A stretch of DNA of 10,882 nucleotides from Chitinophaga pinensis (GCA_943329105.2 CALQCP020000060.1:1-10882); one strand, 5' to 3'. Numbered from the stretch's first letter, positions 1-6,638 are shown. Notes: generated from the sequence alone by a model not told the origin. Translations and numbers: made by a program.

Positions 1-117
1 CTCCACAAGGTTCCGCTTAGCCTCGGGCGAATCTGTTCGTCCGGTTGGCACCCACGGGGCGTACGTCCAACTGCCGGACTTCTCAGTTTCACACGCCGCT
101 TACCGAGGATCCCGTGC

Positions 118-291
118 TCACTGCGGGGGCTCGAACACGGAAGGCACTTTGGCAACCAGGGTCTGGAACACGCTCACCTGGCCGCAGGCGCCGGAGAGGA
201 TAGGGCCGCGCTCAGCGGCCATCCTCGTAAGGCGAATGCGGGCCAGTAAGAGAGCGTGTTGCATCAGAGCCAATACGAAAGCGTGATACAT
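118..291 (-). CDS. Doubtful small ORF, 57 residues, hypothetical
   Basis: An ATG at 289-291 opens a 57-residue frame ending in TGA at 118-120. It lies 14 bases downstream of the Nudix stop codon, in the same direction, so it could be the last gene of the pdxJ-dapA-Nudix operon. The product would start MYHAFVLALMQHALLLARIR and end in VFEPPQ, with a weakly hydrophobic N-terminus and no domain I recognise. No Shine-Dalgarno sequence precedes the ATG. The frame runs through the hairpin at 196-226. A plus-strand frame is also open from base 1 to 249, so openness alone is weak evidence here. More likely a chance ORF than a gene. Confidence 0.15.
   Translation of the reverse strand: MYHAFVLALMQHALLLARIRLTRMAAERGPILSGACGQVSVFQTLVAKVPSVFEPPQ
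196..226. repeat. Strong imperfect hairpin (6+6 bp with AG bulge)
   Basis: GAGGAT (196-201) pairs with ATCCTC (221-226), and GGCCGC (204-209) pairs with GCGGCC (215-220) around the 5-base loop GCTCA; the AG at 202-203 is bulged. There is no T-run on either side on either strand, so it is not a classical rho-independent terminator. It may stabilise the 3' end of the Nudix operon mRNA or be part of a structured RNA. Confidence 0.5.
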
Positions 292-305
292 CGCCGCGCG
301 AAGCT

Positions 306-839
306 CTAAGCCGGCCGGCGCTCTCGCACCCGATGTGTCATTGGCTCAGTGCTGCAGTCAATGTCCACGCTAAAGAACCCGCCCCGATGTGTTCGCACCA
401 ACGGCCACAGGATCTCGCGGTCCGTCACCGGAATCGGTAAGCGCTCAACGTCAGCTGCAGCGACCCATTCGAGGCGTCCTTCGTCAAACTCCGACATAGC
501 GATTTCTTCCGCGCGGACATGACGCGTGCATTCGAATAGGAAGATGAGCCAGTGCATCTCGCCTTGGTAGGCACGTTCGCTCACCATGCCGAACATACGC
601 ATGTCTTCTTCCGGGAGTGCGAGACCCGTCTCTTCATGCAGTTCGCGAATGGCGCACTCATGCGGGCTCTCGCCGCGGCTAATTTCAAGTTTGCCACCGA
701 CCGGGGAGTACATGTCAACGTTCGGCTGCTTCTTGCGATGCAGCATGAGAATGCGACCCTCGGCGTCCCATAGGTAGCAAAGCACAGCCACCTTGTATGG
801 AAGCGCTGCCGTGTCGTACTGGGCTGCGTGGAGATTCAA
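306..839 (-). CDS. Nudix hydrolase (MutT-like NTP pyrophosphohydrolase)
   Basis: A 177-residue Nudix-family protein. Members hydrolyse nucleoside diphosphates linked to another moiety, often damaged dNTPs, with Mg2+. The Nudix box is clear: GGKLEISRGES at 48-58, then RELHEETG at 65-72, with metal ligands E66, E69 and E70. The spacing from G49 to E57 is two residues longer than the usual G-x5-E, so the loop carries a small insertion. The start is TTG at 837-839: it overlaps the dapA stop (TTGA), GGAG lies at 847-850 seven bases upstream, and the next ATG codons would cut into the fold. It is the promoter-distal gene of pdxJ-dapA-Nudix and is probably translationally coupled to dapA. The substrate cannot be told from sequence; an 8-oxo-dGTP-type or ADP-ribose-type activity is possible. 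Confidence 0.93.
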   Translation of the reverse strand: MNLHAAQYDTAALPYKVAVLCYLWDAEGRILMLHRKKQPNVDMYSPVGGKLEISRGESPHECAIRELHEETGLALPEEDMRMFGMVSERAYQGEMHWLIFLFECTRHVRAEEIAMSEFDEGRLEWVAAADVERLPIPVTDREILWPLVRTHRGGFFSVDIDCSTEPMTHRVRERRPA

Positions 840-1762
840 TGGGCCGCTCCAGCATGCATGCTGACGCTCGCGGCAATTCCAGCATTGGCAACAAGTTCGC
901 GGATGCGCAGCACCGCCTGTGCAGACGCGGGGGCGAGCGGCAATCGAACCGCCCCAGAATCAAGACCAAGCAACGAAAGCGCACACTTGACGGGCACTGG
1001 ATTGACATCAATCGACAGGAGTCCCTTGGAAAGCGGCAGCATGGCCATATGGACTTCAAGCGCCGCACTGAAGTTGTTGGCGGCAAGCAATCGGCACAGT
1101 TCTGCAACTCGCGCAGGTACCAAGTTACTGACGACGCTGACTACACCTTTGGCGCCGACCGCTGCAAAGCTTGGTGTCAGACTGTCATCGCCGGAGAGAA
1201 CAGTGATGTTGCAACGTTGCCGAATCTCACTGGCAGAATCCATCGAGCCGGTGGCTTCTTTGATCGCCTGAATATTGGGATGCTGAGCGAGGCGCTCAAC
1301 GGTTTCAGGGGCGATCGCCACTGCGGCGCGGCCAGGGATGTTGTAAAGCATCACCGGCAAATCACATGCATCGGCCACCGTCATAAAGTGGCGGTAGATG
1401 CCCTCTTGCGATGGCTTGTTGTAGTACGGCGTGACCTGCAGACCAGCGTCAGCGCCCAATTGCCGCGCCAGTTTCTGCAAGTGAACGGCGTGTGCAGTGC
1501 AGTTGGAACCCGCGCCAGCGATCACCTGCAAACCGGCAGCACGCCCAACGCGTACCGCAGTCTCGACGACGCGCGCATGCTCCTCTTCAGTCAGCGTTGG
1601 ACTCTCGCCAGTAGTACCGCATGGAACAATCCCGGTGACACCACCGGCTGCTTGACGACGGATCCCTGCTTCAAGCTTTCCTAGGTCCACCGTGGATCCA
1701 TCATCCGAGAAAGGCGTGACGATGGCGGTGTAACAGCCGTGGAACGAGAGGCGTGCAGTCAT
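836..1762 (-). CDS. dapA: 4-hydroxy-tetrahydrodipicolinate synthase
   Basis: This 308-residue TIM-barrel enzyme condenses pyruvate with aspartate semialdehyde, the first step committed to diaminopimelate and lysine. Family motifs are all present: GTTGES at 49-54 (pyruvate carboxylate binding), TPYYNKP at 111-117, LYNIPGR at 139-145 with catalytic Tyr140 and Arg145, and IKEATG at 167-172 with Schiff-base Lys168. Length is slightly above the usual 290-300, with a short Ala-rich C-terminal extension ending in AGAAH. The ATG at 1760-1762 lies 5 bases after the pdxJ stop without an obvious Shine-Dalgarno, which suggests coupling to pdxJ. Its own stop overlaps the TTG start of the Nudix gene. NAL and KDG-aldolase relatives share the fold, but the GTTGES/YYNKP combination favours DapA. 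Confidence 0.96.
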   Translation of the reverse strand: MTARLSFHGCYTAIVTPFSDDGSTVDLGKLEAGIRRQAAGGVTGIVPCGTTGESPTLTEEEHARVVETAVRVGRAAGLQVIAGAGSNCTAHAVHLQKLARQLGADAGLQVTPYYNKPSQEGIYRHFMTVADACDLPVMLYNIPGRAAVAIAPETVERLAQHPNIQAIKEATGSMDSASEIRQRCNITVLSGDDSLTPSFAAVGAKGVVSVVSNLVPARVAELCRLLAANNFSAALEVHMAMLPLSKGLLSIDVNPVPVKCALSLLGLDSGAVRLPLAPASAQAVLRIRELVANAGIAASVSMHAGAAH

Positions 1763-1767
1763 ACAAA

Positions 1768-2523
1768 TCAGTGTACGGCGGGCGCGGCGATATCGATACA
1801 GGAACGCATGCGTTGCACCGCCGCCCGAATTCCAAGAAACACCGCGCTACTGACGATGGAGTGCCCGATGTGCAATTCGTTCAAACTAGGTAAAGCGGCG
1901 ATCGGTCCAACATTCAGGAAATTCAGGGCATGCCCTGCATTGAACTGCATGCCGAGTGACTGAACCATCTCGCCGGCCAAGCGCACCTTGTCAAGTTCGG
2001 CGAGCGCCGCCTGGGAACGGCAGTCGTCGCCATGGTCATGTACGGCGTGTGCCCATGGCCCGGTGTGCACCTCGCACACGGCAGCGCCGCAGCGATGCGC
2101 CGCTGCAATCTGCGCGGGGATCGCATCGATGAAGATGCTGGTACGCACTCCGCCGGCCTGGAGCCGCGCGATGACCTCGCGAACGCGGGGCTCTTGGGCG
2201 ATCACATCGAGCCCGCCTTCGGTAGTCACCTCGTGCCGGCCTTCCGGCACCAGCATCGCCATGATGGGGCGAATGCGAATCGCGGTCGCCACCATCTCGT
2301 CGGTGGCGGCCATCTCAAAATTGAGCAGTCCCGGAAACGCATCGGCAAGCGCCGCCACATCAGCGTCTTGAATATGCCGGCGATCTTCACGCAAGTGCAC
2401 GGTGATGCCATGCGCGCCGCCCGCCATCGCCTCATGTGCTGCGGCAATGGGACTCGGCTCATAGGTGCGCCGCGCTTGGCGCACCGTGGCCACATGGTCG
2501 ATGTTGACGCAAAGCCTTGCCAT
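1768..2523 (-). CDS. pdxJ: Pyridoxine 5'-phosphate synthase
   Basis: The 251-residue product joins 3-amino-2-oxopropyl phosphate and 1-deoxyxylulose 5-phosphate to form pyridoxine 5'-phosphate (DXP-dependent vitamin B6 route, cytoplasm). Diagnostic segments are VNIDHVATVRQAR at 6-18, ITVHLREDRRHI at 40-51 (phosphate and substrate ligands His43, Arg45, His50), NFEMA at 68-72 with catalytic Glu70, LVPEGRHEVTTEGG at 91-104, NAGHALNFLNV at 195-205 and ELHIGHSI at 216-223. The usual AGHGL is AGHAL here. The reading frame stays open upstream to 2808, but ATG 2523 is chosen because it gives the family's usual N-terminus and has GGAG four bases upstream; the longer frame would run into phoU. It leads the pdxJ-dapA-Nudix operon and is divergent from phoU. 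Confidence 0.96.
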   Translation of the reverse strand: MARLCVNIDHVATVRQARRTYEPSPIAAAHEAMAGGAHGITVHLREDRRHIQDADVAALADAFPGLLNFEMAATDEMVATAIRIRPIMAMLVPEGRHEVTTEGGLDVIAQEPRVREVIARLQAGGVRTSIFIDAIPAQIAAAHRCGAAVCEVHTGPWAHAVHDHGDDCRSQAALAELDKVRLAGEMVQSLGMQFNAGHALNFLNVGPIAALPSLNELHIGHSIVSSAVFLGIRAAVQRMRSCIDIAAPAVH

Positions 2524-2527
2524 TGTG

Positions 2528-2539
2528 CTCCACAGTATA
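2528..2539 (-). promoter_or_regulatory. pdxJ start region: -10-like TATACT and GGAG
   Basis: On the minus strand TATACT (plus 2534-2539) differs from the consensus -10 by one base and lies 10 bases before the pdxJ ATG. A GGAG (plus 2528-2531) sits between them, four bases from the ATG. If TATACT is the true -10, transcription would begin 2-4 bases from the ATG and exclude the GGAG, giving a near-leaderless mRNA. No good -35 is seen 16-18 bases upstream. The two signals therefore compete as explanations. Confidence 0.35.
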
Positions 2540-2573
2540 GGAGTGCACGCGCAATGACATTCGCGGGGCGTTG

Positions 2574-2579
2574 TACGAT
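2574..2579 (+). promoter_or_regulatory. Candidate -10 element of phoU, TACGAT
   Basis: TACGAT lies 7 bases before the phoU ATG at 2587, and the intervening bases CTCCGCC contain no Shine-Dalgarno. This spacing would place the transcription start at or next to the ATG. A weak -35-like ATGACA (2554-2559) has a 14-base spacer, which is too short to be convincing. Confidence 0.3.
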
Positions 2580-2586
2580 CTCCGCC

Positions 2587-3267
2587 ATGCATACTTTTCA
2601 AGAGCGGCTCAATGCGCTCGAGCACGATATGGTTGAACAAGGCGCGCGTGTCCTGCACCTCTGCACGCTGGCGGTGGAGAGTTACTTCGACCTGGACCTG
2701 ACCAAGGCTTCGGGGATCGAAACGCTCGACACAGAAATCGATCGTATCGACGTAGAGATCGAGAAGCGCTCGGTGCCGCTCCTGGGCATGGGACAGACCG
2801 ACGAGCACTCCATTCGATCGGTATTGACGATCGTCAAGTGCAACAATGAATACGAGCGAATCGCGGATTGCGGCGTGAACATTGCCGAACGTGTGCTGGA
2901 AGAGCGCACGCGGCAGATGCGTGTTCCGGACACATTCCGTGTCATGTCCAACAGCGTCATCGGCATGCTGCGGGACACCAACCGCGCCCTACTCCGGCAC
3001 GATGCAAACCTTGCTCGTCAGGTACTCCTCTTTGACGACACAGTCGATCGATTCAAGCAAGAGATTGTGATGAATGCGCAGGAACAAGTGGCTGCTGGGC
3101 ACCTGACTGTTGGATTTGCGTTTGGGCTTATGAGCGTGACCAAGAGCGTTGAGCGCATCGCCGACCATTGCACCAATGTGTGCGAGCAAGTGATCTACCT
3201 TGAGAGCGGGCTGATTGTCCGCCATCGACCGGAGGGCTGGAGTGCCCCGATCGAACCAAAGGGATGA
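2587..3267 (+). CDS. phoU: PhoU-family phosphate signalling regulator
   Basis: The 226-residue protein has the PhoU layout of two homologous three-helix bundles. The metal-binding E-x-x-x-D signatures appear in both halves: YERIADCGVNIAER at 89-102 and SVERIADHCTNVCEQVIY at 187-204. In the best-known systems PhoU links the Pst phosphate transporter to the PhoR/PhoB two-component system and dampens phosphate uptake. No pst or pho gene is visible here; its partner is a UDP-sugar pyrophosphorylase, so it may be an orphan copy or serve another transporter. ATG 2587 is chosen over the open frame reaching back to 2032 because it begins at the first PhoU helix (MHTFQERLNALEHDM) and matches the family length; the longer version would cover pdxJ. 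Its TGA overlaps the next gene's ATG. Confidence 0.93.
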   Translation: MHTFQERLNALEHDMVEQGARVLHLCTLAVESYFDLDLTKASGIETLDTEIDRIDVEIEKRSVPLLGMGQTDEHSIRSVLTIVKCNNEYERIADCGVNIAERVLEERTRQMRVPDTFRVMSNSVIGMLRDTNRALLRHDANLARQVLLFDDTVDRFKQEIVMNAQEQVAAGHLTVGFAFGLMSVTKSVERIADHCTNVCEQVIYLESGLIVRHRPEGWSAPIEPKG

Positions 3268-4709
3268 CACCGCGACTTCAACAGGAACAACAATCGATGA
3301 GTACGACACCATCTGTGGCAGAAACAAAACAGCGACTTGAGCGGACCGGTCAGCAGCATTTGTTGGCATTTTGGAATTCGCTTGATGAATCACGACGCGA
3401 AGCACTGCTCGAAGCGATCGTGCAACTTCCGCTTGAGCACCTCAGTTCCATGCTTTCGCAAGCTGCATCACTGGCACGACCTGCAGCCGCCGACATTCGA
3501 CCGGTGCGACCCTACTTACGCAACATGGCGGATGCCAGCAAATATCGCGCCATCGGCGATGACCTAGTGAAGCGCGGCAAGGTTGCGGCGTTCATCGTTG
3601 CCGGCGGTCAAGGAACGCGGCTCGGTTGGCGCGGCCCCAAGGGCACGTACCCAGCAACCCCAGTGGCCGGCAAGCCACTCTTTCGAGTTTTTGCTGAGCA
3701 AATCATGGCCGCCGAGCGCGCGTACGGCGTGCGTATTCCTTGGTTCGTGATGACCAGCGAGGCAAACCACCACGAGACTGAGCGGTTCTTTGATGACAAC
3801 CGCTGGTTCGGTCGTCCGCGCGGCGACACCATGCTCTTTGCACAGGGCATGGTCCCCAGTGTCTCGCTCGACGGCCAAGTGCTGCTTGAGCATGCATGGC
3901 AACCGGCGCTCAATCCGGATGGGCATGGCGGTTCACTCAAAGCGCTTCGACAAGCGGGTGCGATCGACCACATGCAAGCGTCAGGCATTGAACACCTCTG
4001 CTACTTCCAAGTGGACAATCCCAACGTTCATGTCATTGACCCGCTCTTCCTTGGTCTACATGTCGCGGCGCCGGATTCCAGTGCCGAGATGAGTTCCAAA
4101 AGCGTTCTCAAGCGCGACGTCACTGAGAAAGTCGGCGTCTTTGTCAAGGCGCCACGCCTCACTGTTCTTGAGTACAGCGATGCCCCGAAGGAAATTGCCG
4201 AAGCACGCGATGCGTCCGGCGAGATCGTGTACGGCGAAGGCTCCATTGCGATCCACATCATCGGTGTTGAGTTCATCCGCAAACTCACCGATCATCCGCT
4301 TGGCTCCGTGTTGCCTTGGCACCGAGCGATCAAGAAGGTGCCATTCGTCGATCCGATCAGTGGCGACCGCACGGAACCGCTCGAACCGAACGCAATCAAG
4401 CTGGAGAGTTTCGTATTCGATGCATTGCATGAGGCAGAGAGCCCCATTGTGTTGCGCACCGATCGCGTTGAGGAATTCGCGCCGATTAAGAATGCATCCG
4501 GTGAAGACAGCCCAGCGACTAGCAAAGCCATTCAAGTGGAACGCGCCGTTCGCTGGTTGAAAGAAGCGGGAATTCCGGTTCCATGTCACGCCAACGGTCA
4601 GCCCGATTGCGTTGTGGAAATCTCACCGCTCACCGCGCGCGGTCCAGAAGACTTGCGCCGCACTATGCAAGGCAAGTCCATTACGGCCGGCACGGAAGTA
4701 CTGCTCTAG
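3264..4709 (+). CDS. UDP-sugar pyrophosphorylase, UAP/AGX-type
   Basis: A 481-residue nucleotidyltransferase of the UDPGP/UAP family, which makes UDP-sugars (UDP-GlcNAc or UDP-glucose) from UTP and a sugar 1-phosphate. Nucleotide binding is shown by FIVAGGQGTRLGWRGPKG around residues 110-127, the uridine region by NPDGHGGSLKAL near 217, the metal/product site by YFQVDNPNV near 247, and by the C-terminal PIKNASGEDSPATSK segment. This is closer to eukaryote-like UAP enzymes than to bacterial GlmU or GalU; UAP-type proteins occur in planctomycetes. The acceptor sugar cannot be fixed by eye. ATG 3264 overlaps the phoU stop (ATGA), arguing for coupling. ATG 3297 (residue 12, MSTTPSVAETK), with AGGA ten bases upstream, is an equally reasonable start. 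The first ~80 residues are helical and less conserved. Confidence 0.9.
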   Translation: MTPRLQQEQQSMSTTPSVAETKQRLERTGQQHLLAFWNSLDESRREALLEAIVQLPLEHLSSMLSQAASLARPAAADIRPVRPYLRNMADASKYRAIGDDLVKRGKVAAFIVAGGQGTRLGWRGPKGTYPATPVAGKPLFRVFAEQIMAAERAYGVRIPWFVMTSEANHHETERFFDDNRWFGRPRGDTMLFAQGMVPSVSLDGQVLLEHAWQPALNPDGHGGSLKALRQAGAIDHMQASGIEHLCYFQVDNPNVHVIDPLFLGLHVAAPDSSAEMSSKSVLKRDVTEKVGVFVKAPRLTVLEYSDAPKEIAEARDASGEIVYGEGSIAIHIIGVEFIRKLTDHPLGSVLPWHRAIKKVPFVDPISGDRTEPLEPNAIKLESFVFDALHEAESPIVLRTDRVEEFAPIKNASGEDSPATSKAIQVERAVRWLKEAGIPVPCHANGQPDCVVEISPLTARGPEDLRRTMQGKSITAGTEVLL

Positions 4710-4727
4710 CACTACTCAGGTGTGACA

Positions 4728-4745
4728 TGCGGAACGCCCTCCGCA
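4728..4745. terminator. Small hairpin in convergent gap, possible weak terminator
   Basis: TGCGGA (4728-4733) pairs perfectly with TCCGCA (4740-4745) around a 6-base loop, 18 bases after the stop of the pyrophosphorylase gene and before the recJ stop. No T-run follows on either strand, so it is at most a weak or rho-assisted terminator serving the convergent genes. Confidence 0.3.
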
Positions 4746-4749
4746 ATCG

Positions 4750-4783
4750 ATCGCATTCATCGCATTGATCGCATTGATCGCAG
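4750..4783. repeat. 9-bp tandem repeat, about 3.7 copies
   Basis: Units ATCGCATTC (4750-4758), ATCGCATTG (4759-4767), ATCGCATTG (4768-4776) and a partial ATCGCAG (4777-4783) fill nearly half of the 77-bp gap between two convergent genes. The units are non-coding on both strands as I read the genes. It is a small minisatellite, probably from replication slippage. Confidence 0.85.
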
Positions 4784-4786
4784 CCC

Positions 4787-6511
4787 CTATCGCGTCTGCG
4801 ATGCACGAACGTCCTGCACCACCAGTTGCACGCGTCGCACCCCTCGGTACACCTCAATGGACGGCTTGACGATGAGGTCGATCGGTACGCCTTGGCGCAC
4901 CACACTTGATCGATCGACGGCGCTCCACCAGATGCAGCGCGAGCCGCCCGGTAGAAAGAACTCCACGTGATTCTTCGCCGAACCAAACAGGGTCGGAGCC
5001 GCCACCGGCCTGACGTTGCGAATGAGAAATGCTGGCTCCGGATTTCCACGCCCGAACGGACGCAGTATTTCCAGCGGCTTTAACTCGGTGGCGGTCATTT
5101 CCGCAGGCTCTGCTTCCGCGTCGTACCGTCGAACTGGTCCAACCGCCCCACCACTCGCAAGTGCCGCGCATTCGGAACTCACGCGCCGTGCAAACTCCGG
5201 AACATCTTCAGTACGCACGGTGAGTCCCAACGCATACGCGTGGCCGCCGCCGCGAATCATCAGGTCGGATGCAACGCGCTTCACGGCGGCCAAAATGTCG
5301 ATTCCTTCAATACTGCGTCCACTGCCCTTGGCCGTGCCATCGCCACGGAGTGCCATCAGAATGGCGGGTTTGCCGTGCCGTTCGGAAATCTTGGCCGCGA
5401 CGATGCCAACTACGCCCTCGTGCCAACGCTCATCAGCAAGAACAATGGCGCCTGCATCCGCGATTGCCGGATCCGCATCAATGCGGGCACATGCCTGTTC
5501 AAAGTACGCCCGATCCATCTCTCGACGCTGTTCGTTCAATTCAGCCAACGTCTTCACGATGGCGCGCGCGCGCGCGGGATCATCAGTGATCAACAGTTCA
5601 ACTGCTTCCTTGGCGTGTCCCAATCGTCCGACGGCGTTCAAACGCGGCCCAAGTCGGAAGCCCACATCAGACGCATCCACGCGACGGCCCTTCTCCAGTT
5701 CCGCATCGTCAAGAAGCGCACGCAAACCAGCCACTTCAACTGATTGGATGGTCGCCAATCCACGCGCGACAAAGACGCGGTTCTCATCAACCAGCGGCAC
5801 CACATCGGCAATGGATCCAACCGCCACCAATGGAATGCATGCCATCAGCGCATCCTTCAGCACCGCAGCAACGTTCTCGCCACCGCACCACAAGCGCGCG
5901 AATTCAGATGCCACTTTGAAAGAAACCGCGGCTCCACACAAGTCCACAAACGGCGCTGTTTCACGACCGGGCAAAGCCGGATGCGCCGTGGCAATTGCCT
6001 CCGCCGCGCACCCTGGATCGACATGATGATGATCAGTAATGAGTAGCTCAAGTCCAAGCTCGCGTGCACGCCGGGACGGGGCAACTGCTGAGGCGCCACA
6101 GTCAACCGTCACAACGGTCTTCACATCATCCGCGGCGAGGGTTTCCAGCGCCGTGTCATTCAAACCGTAGCCTTCATCGATACGGTCCGGAACGTAGAAG
6201 CACACATTGGCGTCGGCGCGGGCGGCCTTGATCACGCGCCACAGGATGGCAGTGGCAGTAATGCCGTCTGCGTCGTAGTCCCCGTAAATGGCAACCCGTC
6301 GACCAGCGCGAACTGCTGACTCCAAGCGCTCGGCGACGGCGGTAGCACCCGGAAGCGTGCGGGCTTGGTGCAGCAGGTTGGCACGCGGAGCATTCAGTAG
6401 CTCACGCCCGCGGGGGTCCATGGGATATTCACGAGCGGCCATCACCCGGTCAAGCAGGCTTCCAGACTGGTCTTTTTCGGCCCCCAACCAACGGCTCTCG
6501 ATCGCTGTCAT
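4787..6511 (-). CDS. recJ: Single-stranded-DNA-specific exonuclease RecJ
   Basis: The 574-residue protein matches the length and motif order of RecJ, a 5'-3' single-strand DNA exonuclease acting in RecF-pathway recombination, mismatch repair and stalled-fork processing. DHH-phosphoesterase motifs are GDYDADG at 77-83, TVDCG at 135-139, TDHHH at 159-163 and GSIADVVPL at 232-240; GFRLGPRLNAVGR follows at 284-296. The DHHA1 part holds WHEGVVGIVAAKISERHGKP (363-382), GSGRS (396-400) and GGGHAYALG (421-429), followed by the C-terminal OB-fold region. All expected metal ligands are visible, so the enzyme is probably active. It is monocistronic here: convergent with the pyrophosphorylase gene and divergent from adk. 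ATG 6511 has no Shine-Dalgarno; TACCCT lies 6 bases upstream. Confidence 0.97.
   Translation of the reverse strand: MTAIESRWLGAEKDQSGSLLDRVMAAREYPMDPRGRELLNAPRANLLHQARTLPGATAVAERLESAVRAGRRVAIYGDYDADGITATAILWRVIKAARADANVCFYVPDRIDEGYGLNDTALETLAADDVKTVVTVDCGASAVAPSRRARELGLELLITDHHHVDPGCAAEAIATAHPALPGRETAPFVDLCGAAVSFKVASEFARLWCGGENVAAVLKDALMACIPLVAVGSIADVVPLVDENRVFVARGLATIQSVEVAGLRALLDDAELEKGRRVDASDVGFRLGPRLNAVGRLGHAKEAVELLITDDPARARAIVKTLAELNEQRREMDRAYFEQACARIDADPAIADAGAIVLADERWHEGVVGIVAAKISERHGKPAILMALRGDGTAKGSGRSIEGIDILAAVKRVASDLMIRGGGHAYALGLTVRTEDVPEFARRVSSECAALASGGAVGPVRRYDAEAEPAEMTATELKPLEILRPFGRGNPEPAFLIRNVRPVAAPTLFGSAKNHVEFFLPGGSRCIWWSAVDRSSVVRQGVPIDLIVKPSIEVYRGVRRVQLVVQDVRASQTR
5562..5576. 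repeat. Alternating GC run (15 bases) inside recJ
   Basis: An unbroken alternating G/C run lies within recJ and encodes part of DPARARAIVK on the minus strand. Such runs can slip during replication or adopt Z-DNA; the reading frame is intact here. Confidence 0.7.
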
Positions 6512-6517
6512 GCCCGC

Positions 6518-6523
6518 AGGGTA
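6518..6523 (-). promoter_or_regulatory. Candidate -10 element of recJ, TACCCT
   Basis: On the minus strand TACCCT lies 6 bases before the recJ ATG, with GCGGGC between and no Shine-Dalgarno. It is a poor -10 match (TANNNT only) and is listed because the position repeats that seen at pdxJ, phoU and adk. Confidence 0.2.
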
Positions 6524-6545
6524 TCGGGTTCGAGCCCGGAAGCAC

Positions 6546-6564
6546 TCCCGAGAACCCGTCGGGA
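6546..6564. repeat. Inverted repeat in the recJ-adk divergent region
   Basis: TCCCGA (6546-6551) and TCGGGA (6559-6564) form a perfect 6-bp dyad with a 7-base spacer between the divergent recJ and adk starts. A second short dyad, CGGG/CCCG (6525-6528 with 6535-6538), lies beside it. The position fits an operator or a leader structure, but no known regulator site is recognised. Apart from these dyads and the two -10-like elements, I see nothing else in 6512-6638. Confidence 0.4.
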
Positions 6565-6624
6565 ATTTGCCACGAATTTCTGCGCTGTCCCGGCATCACG
6601 CACCGATACCCCCGCCCCGGGCTG

Positions 6625-6630
6625 TAATCT
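6625..6630 (+). promoter_or_regulatory. Candidate -10 element of adk, TAATCT
   Basis: TAATCT lies 8 bases before the adk ATG at 6639; the spacer GAGTTCAT has no Shine-Dalgarno of normal spacing. Transcription from it would start within a few bases of the ATG. No convincing -35 hexamer is visible upstream. Confidence 0.3.
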
Positions 6631-6638
6631 GAGTTCAT

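Larger units (their letters stand above)
1..305. other. Hairpin-rich stretch without a confident gene
   Basis: No reading frame here resembles a known protein. The stretch holds several GC-rich inverted repeats. CCGGTTGG at 41-48 can pair with CCAA at 67-70 and CCGG at 74-77. CGAG/CTCG (104-107 with 130-133) encloses CCCG/CGGG (111-114 with 124-127). A stronger hairpin lies at 196-226. Such density suits a structured RNA or the 3' flank of the Nudix operon. I compared it by eye with RNase P RNA, tmRNA, SRP RNA and tRNA and could not confirm any. The left edge is cut by the window, so a gene here might be partial. Confidence 0.4.

Noticed and set aside
1..249. Plus-strand open frame running in from the left edge to TAA at 247-249
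   Set aside because: The translation is Arg/Gly/His-rich with no recognisable motif and no start; it looks like chance openness in GC-rich DNA.
226..261. Possible RNase P RNA fragment (GTAAGG...GTAAGAG)
   Set aside because: The universally conserved GAGGAAAGUC and ACAGAA boxes are missing from the same strand, and the order of other look-alike segments is wrong.
797..1684. Plus-strand open frame of 295 codons
   Set aside because: It is antisense to dapA, has no recognisable domain, and its composition is that of a shadow of the real gene.
2032..2586. Long N-terminal extension of the phoU reading frame
   Set aside because: It lies antisense to pdxJ, has no PhoU homology by eye, and the ATG at 2587 gives the family's normal length.
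2524..2808. N-terminal extension of the pdxJ reading frame
   Set aside because: It overlaps the start of phoU on the other strand, and PdxJ proteins begin at the MARLCVNIDH-like segment.
4750..4783. Tandem repeat as a CRISPR array
   Set aside because: Units are 9 bp with no spacers and no cas gene nearby.
5016..6026. Plus-strand open frame of 336 codons opposite recJ
   Set aside because: RecJ on the minus strand carries every catalytic motif; the opposite frame is Ser/Ala/Arg-rich and low in complexity, as expected for a shadow.
6521..6540. tRNA T-arm-like GGGTTCGAGCCC upstream of adk
   Set aside because: The stem is imperfect at tRNA register, and no acceptor, anticodon arm or CCA end fits around it; the left part would run into recJ.
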